From assembly GCF_042679565.1 (NCBI RefSeq), contig NZ_JBHTMY010000003.1, forward strand, positions 248,001 through 312,000: a stretch of DNA of 64,000 bases, read 5' to 3'. Below are positions 7,501 to 15,734 of the stretch, one piece after another. Each line of letters begins with the position of its first letter. The stretch's first letter is position 1. Both the position numbers and the translations under genes were made by a program. The stretch comes from Namhaeicola litoreus. GTDB lineage: Bacteria; Bacteroidota; Bacteroidia; Flavobacteriales; Flavobacteriaceae. The notes below the pieces were generated by a model. That model was not told the origin of the DNA, made no database searches, and worked only from the letters and a program-made list of their open reading frames with translations.

Positions 7501-9485
7501 AGATGTGTTTGTAATTCTTTGATTTCATCTCTAAATTTTGCAGCAACAAGAAAATCTAATGCTTTAGCTGCTTCTTCCATCATTTTTCTTTTTTCACGAA
7601 TTCGCTTTTCAATTTCGGGTTTAGAAAGATAATCCAGATCAACCTCAGCTGCCTTTTGGTTGGCTTGGTCATATTGGTAAGATGCAATCTGATTTTTGGT
7701 GAGAGACCCATCAATACTCTTATTGATTTGTGTTGGTATGAGGTTATTCTCTGTATTGTATTTGATTTGTTTTTCTCTTCTTCTGTTCGTTTCGTCAATG
7801 GTTAATTGCATACTTCTCGTCACCTTATCCGCGTACATTATGGCAGTTCCGTTTAAATTTCTTGCTGCGCGCCCAACAGTTTGGGTCAAAGATCTATGAC
7901 TCCGCAAAAAACCTTCTTTATCAGCATCTAATATAGCGACCAAACTCACCTCCGGAAGGTCTAGGCCTTCTCGCAATAAATTAACACCTATAAGTACATC
8001 AAAAAGTCCTTTACGTAGATCCTGCATTATTTCTACTCTCTCCAAGGTGTCGACATCAGAATGGATATATCTGCACCTGATCTGAACTCGAGTTAAATAT
8101 TTCGTAAGTTCTTCTGCCATTCTTTTGGTCAAAGTTGTGACCAAAACACGCTCGTCTTTTTCAACTCTTCGATGGATTTCTTCCATCAAATCATCGATTT
8201 GATTTAAACTTGGACGAACTTCTATGACCGGATCTAGCAAACCTGTAGGGCGAATTACCTGTTCGACAAAAAGACCTTCGGTTAATTTTAACTCATAATC
8301 TGCCGGAGTGGCACTTACATAAATCACCTGATTCTGTAATACCTCGAATTCTTCAAACTTCAAAGGTCTGTTGTCCATGGCAGAAGGCAATCTGAATCCG
8401 TATTCTACTAAATTTTCTTTTCTTGATCTATCTCCGCCGTACATCGCATGAACCTGAGGAATTGTCACATGACTTTCATCTACAACCATCAAATAATCTG
8501 AAGGAAAATAATCCAATAGACAGAATGGACGCGTTCCAGGGGCTCTTCCGTCTAAATATCTAGAATAATTCTCGATACCACTGCAATAACCGAGCTCACG
8601 TATCATTTCGAGATCAAATTCAGTTCTTTCCAATAAGCGCTTGGCCTCCAGATGCTTTCCTATTTCCTTAAAATAATCCACTTGTTTTACGAGATCATCC
8701 TGTATTTCTTTGATGGCATTTTGGAGTACATTTGGTGAGGTAACAAATAAATTTGCAGGATAAATATTCAGCTGCTCATATCTGTCTAAAGTTTGATTGC
8801 TGATCAAATCAAAACTCTCAATTTCCTCAATTTCATCACCAAAAAAATGTACGCGATAACCAATTTCACCATAAGAAGGATAAATTGATACAGTATCTCC
8901 TTTAACTTTAAAAGTACCACTTTTCACTTCGGCATCTGTTCTGGCGTATAAGCTGGTTACCAATTGGTGCAAGAATTTTGTTCTTGGAATTTGTTGATCG
9001 ATCTCTATACTGATGACATTTTTTTTGAACTCGACCGGATTACCTATTCCATATAAACAGGAAACCGAAGCGACGACCAACACATCTCTCCTTCCGGACA
9101 GCAAAGAAGAGGTAGCACTTAATCTCAACCTTTCTATTTCATCATTGATAGAAAGATCCTTTTCAATGTACAATCCGCTTGTTGGAATATAGGCTTCAGG
9201 CTGATAATAGTCGTAATAAGAAACAAAATACTCAACCGCATTTTTAGGAAAAAACTGTTTAAATTCTGAATAAAGTTGTGCAGCCAAGGTTTTGTTGTGG
9301 GCTAAAACTAAGGTAGGTTTTTCTATTTTTTCAATCACGTTGGCTACCGTAAATGTTTTTCCAGAACCTGTTACTCCCAATAAAACTTGATATCGCTCTC
9401 CATCTAGCAAACCCTGGTATAATTCTTCTATGGCTTGGGGCTGATCACCTGTAGGTTTATAGTCTGATTCGATTTTAAATTGCAT
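7497..9485 (-). CDS. uvrB: UvrABC system protein B
   Basis: Excision-repair helicase-like subunit, 662 residues from the chosen start. Seen: Walker A GVTGSGKT (37-44), the beta-hairpin region around YYDYYQPEAYIP, the DEAD-like VVDESHVT, helicase motif VI in QTVGRAARN, and the C-terminal UVR motif (KMMEEAAKALDFLVAAKFRDEI) that contacts UvrC. UvrB receives damaged DNA from UvrA and positions UvrC for incision. The open frame extends 34 codons further upstream, but MQFKIESDYKPTGDQPQAI is the canonical N terminus. A TATTTTTG box (minus strand, 9490-9497) lies only four bases before this ATG; if it is the promoter the mRNA would be leaderless or nearly so. Confidence 0.98.
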   Translation of the reverse strand: MQFKIESDYKPTGDQPQAIEELYQGLLDGERYQVLLGVTGSGKTFTVANVIEKIEKPTLVLAHNKTLAAQLYSEFKQFFPKNAVEYFVSYYDYYQPEAYIPTSGLYIEKDLSINDEIERLRLSATSSLLSGRRDVLVVASVSCLYGIGNPVEFKKNVISIEIDQQIPRTKFLHQLVTSLYARTDAEVKSGTFKVKGDTVSIYPSYGEIGYRVHFFGDEIEEIESFDLISNQTLDRYEQLNIYPANLFVTSPNVLQNAIKEIQDDLVKQVDYFKEIGKHLEAKRLLERTEFDLEMIRELGYCSGIENYSRYLDGRAPGTRPFCLLDYFPSDYLMVVDESHVTIPQVHAMYGGDRSRKENLVEYGFRLPSAMDNRPLKFEEFEVLQNQVIYVSATPADYELKLTEGLFVEQVIRPTGLLDPVIEVRPSLNQIDDLMEEIHRRVEKDERVLVTTLTKRMAEELTKYLTRVQIRCRYIHSDVDTLERVEIMQDLRKGLFDVLIGVNLLREGLDLPEVSLVAILDADKEGFLRSHRSLTQTVGRAARNLNGTAIMYADKVTRSMQLTIDETNRRREKQIKYNTENNLIPTQINKSIDGSLTKNQIASYQYDQANQKAAEVDLDYLSKPEIEKRIREKRKMMEEAAKALDFLVAAKFRDEIKELQTHL

Positions 9486-9691
9486 GGTACAAAAATAACC
9501 TAAATTGAATTCATTTGAAGAAAGAGGGGTTAGAAAAAGGTTTAATTCAAAAGACTGTTCGGTTTTGTAAAAAAACCAAGCAACCAAATTTCTGCCATTT
9601 TTAACGTTAGGTAAACTTTTTCAAATGTTGTAAAACTTTAAAAAATTTACTTTTTATGTTAAATATCAGTCATTACTTTTTTTTTAAATAA

Positions 9692-9699
9692 TACTTTTG
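9692..9699 (+). promoter_or_regulatory. Possible -7 box upstream of the porin/acetate operon
   Basis: TACTTTTG fits the Bacteroidota -7 consensus TAnnTTTG and sits 29 bases before the porin start codon. I see no TTG at the expected -33 distance, and this short motif will also occur by chance in AT-rich DNA, so confidence is limited. Confidence 0.4.
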
Positions 9700-9728
9700 G
9701 CAAATTTTAATTGCAAAATTTAGTTTAA

Positions 9729-10946
9729 ATGAGACATAAATTCTATTTCTTTTTAAGTTTATTTATATTGACCCACATAATTCATGCACAATTGTCTCCT
9801 GATTATAAAGGGGGATTTGTCTTTAAATTAGATGATGAGGGTAAAAAAGTAATGGGAATTTCGACCTGGGGGCAATTTCAAACTATTTATACCAACGATG
9901 TGCCGGAAGATGTAAATCAATTTACATTTAACTTAAGACGTGCACGCTTTAACAGTTATTTTAAGATAAATGATGACTTTCTCATCGTGACACAAATCGG
10001 ATTAAATAATTTAAATTCTCAAAATTTAAGTCCTCTAGGCGAAGGAGACGGGTCTCAGATCAGGTTACACGATTTTTATGGGCAATACAATTTGAATAAA
10101 GAACATTCCATAGGGGCTGGACTTCATTTTTTTAATGGAATTACCCGGTTGAACAGTTTTAGCGCAACAAGTTCTCTTGCGCTAGATAACAACAGACAAT
10201 CATGGGCTACTTTGGGTTTGTCTGATCAAATTGGTAGACATTTAGGTATTTATGCAAAGGGAAATTTTGGAAAATTTACCTACCGTGTATCTATCAATGA
10301 TGTAGAAAAAAATGGTCTTGATGATCGAACGCCAGAACTAAATGGACCTGCCGTTTATGGAGGAAGAAGGATTTTGGGATCTAAAGAAGCTGGTTTTTCA
10401 TATGGAGGATATTTTGAATACTGTTTTAAAGAAATGGAAAATAGTATGCTTGCCTTTAAAACAGGTACATATTTGGGTAGTAAAGAAGTGTTTAACATAG
10501 GAGCAGGATTCTACTTACATCCCAATGGATCCGTTGTATCCGATGAACCTGGACTTTATAGCGGGGAAGATGTCAATATTTATGCGGTAGATGTATTTTA
10601 CGACAAACCTCTTGGGCAAAATGGTGCTGCCCTTACAGCTTACGCAGTTCTGCAATTTCAAGATTACGGAAGAGACTATCTATATCTGGCCTATGCTACT
10701 GGTAGTATGTTTTATACCCATTGGGGTTATCTCATTCCTGGTAAAGAACATCAATTGCGTTTTCAACCCTATGTCCATCTAGCTATCAATAAAGTTGATG
10801 CTACACCTGAAGACAGGAACAAATATGGCATCGGTATCAATGCATTACTCAGCGGGAAAAATTTAAAATTCACTTTAGAATACCTTCATGAAGATTGGAT
10901 AAATTCAAATGATTTTGTTACATTACAAGCACAAATCGCATTATAA
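9729..10946 (+). CDS. Outer-membrane porin-like protein
   Basis: A 405-residue exported protein: N-terminal signal peptide (MRHKFYFFLSLFILTHIIHA, cleavage probably after Ala20), then many short amphipathic segments with alternating hydrophobic and aromatic residues and a final strand ending VTLQAQIAL, as expected for a beta-barrel. FTFNLRRARFNSYFKINDDF resembles the N-terminal strand region of OprO/OprP-like porins. It precedes, with ten bases between, a DUF4212 protein and a sodium:solute symporter, so it may provide outer-membrane passage for the symporter's substrate (probably acetate or a similar small carboxylate). Substrate specificity cannot be inferred from sequence alone. Confidence 0.75.
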   Translation: MRHKFYFFLSLFILTHIIHAQLSPDYKGGFVFKLDDEGKKVMGISTWGQFQTIYTNDVPEDVNQFTFNLRRARFNSYFKINDDFLIVTQIGLNNLNSQNLSPLGEGDGSQIRLHDFYGQYNLNKEHSIGAGLHFFNGITRLNSFSATSSLALDNNRQSWATLGLSDQIGRHLGIYAKGNFGKFTYRVSINDVEKNGLDDRTPELNGPAVYGGRRILGSKEAGFSYGGYFEYCFKEMENSMLAFKTGTYLGSKEVFNIGAGFYLHPNGSVVSDEPGLYSGEDVNIYAVDVFYDKPLGQNGAALTAYAVLQFQDYGRDYLYLAYATGSMFYTHWGYLIPGKEHQLRFQPYVHLAINKVDATPEDRNKYGIGINALLSGKNLKFTLEYLHEDWINSNDFVTLQAQIAL

Positions 10947-10955
10947 AATTTATTC

Positions 10956-11216
10956 ATGAATGAAAAGCAAAAACTGGCAAGTGCCTATTGGAAAGAGAAC
11001 TTGAGGTACTTAATTATATTGCTATCAATTTGGTTTCTTGTTTCCTATGGTGCCGGTATATTTTTTAAGGATTTTCTCGATCAATTTCGTTTAGGGGGAT
11101 TTAAATTAGGATTCTGGTTTGCTCAGCAAGGATCAATATATGTTTTTGTCATCTTGATTTTTGTTTATGTGAGATTGATGAATAAGCTAGATAAAAAATA
11201 CGGATTTAACGAATAA
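10956..11216 (+). CDS. DUF4212 small subunit of sodium/substrate symporter
   Basis: A small membrane protein of 86 residues with two hydrophobic helices (about 20-38 and 50-70) and the DUF4212 pattern: an N-terminal YWKENLRYL segment, the FKDFLDQFRLGGFKLGFWFAQQGS loop and a C-terminal LMNKLDKKYG tail. In Bacteria this family is almost always encoded directly before a VC_2705-type sodium:solute symporter, as here (24 bases upstream), and is assumed to be its accessory subunit in the inner membrane. Its exact role is unknown. Confidence 0.92.
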   Translation: MNEKQKLASAYWKENLRYLIILLSIWFLVSYGAGIFFKDFLDQFRLGGFKLGFWFAQQGSIYVFVILIFVYVRLMNKLDKKYGFNE

Positions 11217-11240
11217 GCATTTCATTATTAATTAATTACT

Positions 11241-13019
11241 ATGAGTGTTCAGTTGTGGACTTGGATTTTAGTGGGTATTACTTTTGCTATTTATTTTGGA
11301 ATAGCTATTTGGGCTAGGGCTGGTTCTACGAAGGAGTTTTACGTTGCCGGAGGAGGTGTTTCACCCTTAGCAAATGGTATGGCAACAGCCGCAGACTGGA
11401 TGAGTGCAGCTTCTTTTATTTCCATGGCAGGATTGATCTCGTTTATGGGTTATGATGGCTCGGTTTTTTTGATGGGTTGGACAGGAGGATATGTGTTACT
11501 TGCTTTATTATTAGCCCCTTATCTTAGAAAATTCGGTAAATTTACGGTTCCCGATTTTATTGGAGATCGCTACTATTCAAATACCGCAAGAACTGTGGCA
11601 GTCATCTGTGCTTTAATTGTCTCCTTTACCTATGTCGCTGGTCAGATGCGCGGTGTGGGCATTGTTTTTTCTCAATTTTTACAAGTCGATATTTCCTTAG
11701 GTGTTATTATAGGCATGGCAGTTGTGCTTGTCTTTGCTTTTTTAGGTGGAATGAAAGGAATCACCTACACGCAAGTGGCTCAGTACTGCGTATTGATATT
11801 TGCTTTTATGGTTCCAGCCATCTTCATCTCAATTCAAATGACGGGAAATCCAATACCTCAAATAGGAATGGGAAGCCGAATTGAAGATGGTGCATATTTG
11901 TTGGATAATCTGGATAAACTCCATACACAATTGGGTTTTAATGAATATACCAACGGAACAAAATCGACTTGGGATGTTTTTGCGATTACCTTAGCACTCA
12001 TGGCAGGTACAGCAGGATTACCACATGTTATCGTGAGATTTTTTACTGTTCCGAAAGTAAAAGATGCCAGAAAATCTGCGGGTTATGCATTGGTTTTTAT
12101 TGCGATACTCTATACAACCGCACCAGCAATTGCTGTTTTTGCAAGAACAAATTTAATCGAAACCGTCAACAATCAGTCCTATAAGGATATTCCTGCTTGG
12201 TTTAAAAACTGGGAAAATACAGGTTTAATTTCCTGGACAGATAAAAACAAAGACGGAAAAATTCAATATGTAGCAGGAAATGCTCTAGAGGGAGCCAAAC
12301 CCTTGTATAAAGAAACAAGAGGTGAATATGGCGAAAGAGAAATTAGTAATCCCAGTCAAGACAAAAATGAACTTTATGTTGACCGCGATATTATGGTCTT
12401 GGCCAATCCGGAAATAGCAAAATTGCCCAATTGGGTGATAGCCCTTGTAGCCGCAGGAGGTCTAGCTGCCGCGCTGTCTACTGCCGCAGGTTTGTTACTC
12501 GTAATCTCTACTTCTATTTCACATGATCTCATCAAAAAACAGATTAACCCCAATATCTCTGAAAAAAATGAATTGTTAGCTGCACGAATCAGTATTTTAA
12601 TTGCGATAATTATAGCAGGTTTGTTTGGTATTTATCCGCCAGGATTTGTTGCTGCTGTGGTGGCACTGGCATTTGGGTTAGCAGCAGCCTCATTTTTTCC
12701 AGCGATCATTTTAGGTATTTTCGACAAACGAATGAATAAAGAAGGGGCGATAGCAGGTATGATTGTGGGGATTACATTCATGCTCTTTTATATGATTCGT
12801 TATAAAACAGGGCTTGTTGGTGTCATGGAACCCAGGCCTTCTTCTGAATGGTGGTTAGGCACATCACCAGAAGGTTTTGGTACGATTGCTATGCTTTTCA
12901 ACGTTTTTGTTTCTATTGTTGTTTCCCGTTTAACTGCAAAACCACCCGCAAGTGTACAGGAAATTGTAGAAAACATAAGAATTCCAAGCGGAGCAGGAGA
13001 CGCCACTCATCATTCATAG
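11241..13019 (+). CDS. Sodium:solute symporter, VC_2705 subfamily (ActP-like)
   Basis: A 592-residue inner-membrane transporter of the SSS family with about 13 hydrophobic segments. The early GGGVSPLANGMATAADWMSAASFI segment and later AAGGLAAALSTAAGLLLVISTSISHDL are typical of acetate permease (ActP) and its VC_2705 relatives. The large loop in the middle (roughly residues 310-390) is characteristic of the VC_2705 subfamily and contains an EF-hand-like string DKNKDGKI at 334-341. The DUF4212 gene precedes it and acetyl-CoA synthetase follows, so uptake of acetate or a short-chain carboxylate with Na+ is the best guess. No histidine-kinase extension (as in CrbS) is present. Confidence 0.92.
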   Translation: MSVQLWTWILVGITFAIYFGIAIWARAGSTKEFYVAGGGVSPLANGMATAADWMSAASFISMAGLISFMGYDGSVFLMGWTGGYVLLALLLAPYLRKFGKFTVPDFIGDRYYSNTARTVAVICALIVSFTYVAGQMRGVGIVFSQFLQVDISLGVIIGMAVVLVFAFLGGMKGITYTQVAQYCVLIFAFMVPAIFISIQMTGNPIPQIGMGSRIEDGAYLLDNLDKLHTQLGFNEYTNGTKSTWDVFAITLALMAGTAGLPHVIVRFFTVPKVKDARKSAGYALVFIAILYTTAPAIAVFARTNLIETVNNQSYKDIPAWFKNWENTGLISWTDKNKDGKIQYVAGNALEGAKPLYKETRGEYGEREISNPSQDKNELYVDRDIMVLANPEIAKLPNWVIALVAAGGLAAALSTAAGLLLVISTSISHDLIKKQINPNISEKNELLAARISILIAIIIAGLFGIYPPGFVAAVVALAFGLAAASFFPAIILGIFDKRMNKEGAIAGMIVGITFMLFYMIRYKTGLVGVMEPRPSSEWWLGTSPEGFGTIAMLFNVFVSIVVSRLTAKPPASVQEIVENIRIPSGAGDATHHS

Positions 13020-13138
13020 ATCTTTTTTATTTTTTTTCTAAGAAAATATTTAGTGAACATAGAATAAATAAAACTATTTGTTGAACTTCGGGAAACTTTT
13101 CTTAAAATTGAACAGAAGAATAAAAATGAATTTATATT

Positions 13139-15049
13139 ATGAGTAACTATCACATCAAAAATTTTGAAGAATATTTTCACGTCTATAGAAAGTCAATTAG
13201 AAATCCTGAGAATTTTTGGGAAGAGGTAGCCGAAGAGCATTTTTTATGGCGAAAACGCTGGGATAATGTATTGTCTTGGGATTTTAAAAAACCTGAAGTC
13301 AAATGGTTTGAGGGAGGTAAGCTCAATATTACCGAAAACTGTATTGATAGACACTTGCGTATTCGCGGAGATAAAACTGCCATTTTATTTGAACCTAATG
13401 ATCCTAAGGAAGCTGCTGAACACATATCTTACAAAGAACTATACAAAAGAGTCAATAAATTTGCGAATGTATTAAAAAGCCAAGGTATTAAAAAGGGTGA
13501 TCGGGTATGTATATATTTACCTATGATCCCGGAATTGGCCATTTCTGTGCTGGCTTGTGCCCGAATAGGCGCTATTCACTCTGTAGTTTTTGCCGGATTT
13601 TCTTCTTCCGCTTTAGCGACGAGAATTAATGATTCATCTTGTAAAATGGTCATCACATCAGACGGTGGGTTTAGAGGAAATAAGACTATTAATCTAAAAA
13701 GCATTGTCGACGAGGCGCTTCTTAAAACTCCTTGTGTTGAAACTGTTTTGGTAGCAAAAAGGATCAAATCAACAATCGAAATGAAAGAAGGTCGTGATGT
13801 ATGGTTACAACCTTTGTTAGACAAAGCTGATGAGGAGTGCGAAATTGAAGTGATGGACGCAGAAGATCCGTTGTTTATTTTATACACTTCAGGATCAACT
13901 GGTATGCCAAAGGGAATGATGCATACTACGGGCGGATATATGGTTTACACAGCTTTTACCTTTAAGAATGTATTTCAGTACAGAGAGAATGATATTTTTT
14001 GGTGTACGGCAGATATCGGATGGATTACAGGACACAGTTATATTGTCTATGGACCTTTGTTGAATGGAGCTACAACAGTGATGTTTGAAGGAGTGCCAAG
14101 TTATCCAGATTTTGGTCGTTTTTGGGAGATCGTCGATAAACATAAAGTTTCTCAGTTCTATACTGCCCCAACAGCCATCAGAGCTTTAGGAAAGGAAAGT
14201 GTAGACTTTGTTGAAAAATATGACCTCTCGTCATTAAAAACCTTAGGTTCTGTTGGCGAACCCATCAATGAAGAAGCGTGGCATTGGTACAATGATAATA
14301 TTGGCAAGAAAAAATGCCCGATTGTGGATACTTGGTGGCAAACCGAAACAGGTGGAATTATGATTTCGCCGATTCCATTTGTTACACCAACGAAGCCTAC
14401 CTATGCTACTTTACCCATGCCAGGAATTCAACCAACATTGTTAGATGAAAACGGTAAGGAAATTACAGGTAATCAAGTTGATGGAAGGTTGTGTATTAAA
14501 TTTCCCTGGCCTTCTATGGCGAGAACAATTTGGGGTAACCATGATAGGTATCGAGAAACTTATTTTTCAGCTTTTGAAAACATGTATTTTACAGGGGATG
14601 GTGCTTTACGCGATGAAGTTGGATATTACAGAATAACGGGCAGAGTAGATGATGTTATCATCGTATCAGGGCATAATTTAGGCACCGCTCCTATTGAGGA
14701 TGCTGTAAATGAACATCCTGCAGTGGCCGAATCTGCTATTGTTGGATTCCCACATGATGTAAAAGGAAATGCACTTTATGGATTTGTGATTTTAAAGGAA
14801 ACTGGAGAATACAGGGATCATACCAACCTGAGAAAGGAAATCAATCAAATCATTACAGAGCATATCGGTCCTATTGCGAAATTGGATAAAATCCAATTCA
14901 CCGTTGGCCTTCCCAAAACAAGATCAGGTAAAATTATGCGTCGAATTTTGAGAAAAATAGCATGTGATGAAATAGGAAACTTAGGTGATACAAGTACATT
15001 GTTAAATCCGGAAGTGGTACAAGAAATAATCGACAATAAAATCGATTAA
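13139..15049 (+). CDS. acs: Acetyl-coenzyme A synthetase (AMP-forming)
   Basis: Full-length Acs (636 residues), activating acetate with ATP and CoA to acetyl-CoA. Seen: the N-terminal ACAS region (FEEYFHVYRKSIRNPENFWEE), the P-loop-like YTSGSTGMPKG, WWQTETGG, the adenylate-forming hinge region YYRITGRVDDVI, and the C-terminal LPKTRSGKIMRR with catalytic Lys598, the residue that protein acetyltransferases inactivate in other bacteria. It lies 119 bases behind the symporter gene, consistent with uptake followed by activation. It ends nine bases from the convergent exonuclease gene. A six-codon ATG frame at 13126-13146 overlaps the start; I give it no weight. Confidence 0.97.
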   Translation: MSNYHIKNFEEYFHVYRKSIRNPENFWEEVAEEHFLWRKRWDNVLSWDFKKPEVKWFEGGKLNITENCIDRHLRIRGDKTAILFEPNDPKEAAEHISYKELYKRVNKFANVLKSQGIKKGDRVCIYLPMIPELAISVLACARIGAIHSVVFAGFSSSALATRINDSSCKMVITSDGGFRGNKTINLKSIVDEALLKTPCVETVLVAKRIKSTIEMKEGRDVWLQPLLDKADEECEIEVMDAEDPLFILYTSGSTGMPKGMMHTTGGYMVYTAFTFKNVFQYRENDIFWCTADIGWITGHSYIVYGPLLNGATTVMFEGVPSYPDFGRFWEIVDKHKVSQFYTAPTAIRALGKESVDFVEKYDLSSLKTLGSVGEPINEEAWHWYNDNIGKKKCPIVDTWWQTETGGIMISPIPFVTPTKPTYATLPMPGIQPTLLDENGKEITGNQVDGRLCIKFPWPSMARTIWGNHDRYRETYFSAFENMYFTGDGALRDEVGYYRITGRVDDVIIVSGHNLGTAPIEDAVNEHPAVAESAIVGFPHDVKGNALYGFVILKETGEYRDHTNLRKEINQIITEHIGPIAKLDKIQFTVGLPKTRSGKIMRRILRKIACDEIGNLGDTSTLLNPEVVQEIIDNKID

Positions 15050-15058
15050 AAAATGTTT

Positions 15059-15733
15059 TTATATAAGCCCTCTTCGAGGTTTTTTAAAAAGTAAGTCCTT
15101 CAATTCAACCGAAGGATTTACTTTTTTTATTTTCTGAATGATTTTTAGAAATAAAATAGCGGTTAAATAAGCATCTCCCAAAGCAGTATGTCGGTCATCC
15201 ATTTTTATTCCATATTGATTACATAAATCGTCCAAAGATTTGGGCTTACCATAATTTTCGTAGTCTGTCATCTTTTCAATGAGATCAGCTGTATCTATCG
15301 TTTTGTTTTTCAATTTAGGCAGTCCTATTCTAAGTAATGCCTGATTAATCATAGCTATATCAAATCCAATATGGTGCCCAACAATAATGCTATTTTTCAC
15401 AAATGCTAAAAATTGAAAAACAGCACTAGTTTCGTCGATTTTTTCCTTTTTACCGCTTTTCAATAGCCCGTGAATTGGTACAGTTTCTGGATTAAATTTT
15501 TCTTGTTTTACATATATTTCAAGCGCATTTTTGACGATAATTCTATTATTTTTTAAGTTAACCGCACCAAGAGAGAGAATTCTGTCCTTAGCGATTTGAA
15601 GACCCGTTGTTTCGGTATCGAGCACTACGAAACTCACTTCGTCTATGATAGATGAATGAGAGAATGTAAAAGTCTTACTATAATCATTCCATTGTTCGGG
15701 ATATGTATGTTTTTTAAACCAATTTTTTATCAT
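15059..15733 (-). CDS. DnaQ-like 3'-5' exonuclease (DEDDh)
   Basis: A 224-residue exonuclease-domain protein. Exo I is VVLDTETTG (Asp39, Glu41), Exo II lies around VGHHIGFDIAMINQAL, and Exo III is HTALGDAYLTA with the His/Asp of the DEDDh class, so all catalytic residues are present. It resembles the proofreading epsilon subunit of DNA polymerase III but has a long N-terminal extension and no clear polymerase-binding tail, so a stand-alone DNA or RNA exonuclease is more likely. It starts one base after the DUF294 gene ends and is surely co-transcribed with it; the pair faces the acetate genes. Confidence 0.85.
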   Translation of the reverse strand: MIKNWFKKHTYPEQWNDYSKTFTFSHSSIIDEVSFVVLDTETTGLQIAKDRILSLGAVNLKNNRIIVKNALEIYVKQEKFNPETVPIHGLLKSGKKEKIDETSAVFQFLAFVKNSIIVGHHIGFDIAMINQALLRIGLPKLKNKTIDTADLIEKMTDYENYGKPKSLDDLCNQYGIKMDDRHTALGDAYLTAILFLKIIQKIKKVNPSVELKDLLFKKPRRGLI

Positions 15734-15734
15734 C

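Noticed and set aside
13126..13146. Six-codon ATG reading frame overlapping the acs start codon (possible leader peptide).
   Set aside because: The frame is short, its codons are not distinctive and A/T-rich leaders of this phylum contain many such ATGs by chance. No comparative evidence is available.
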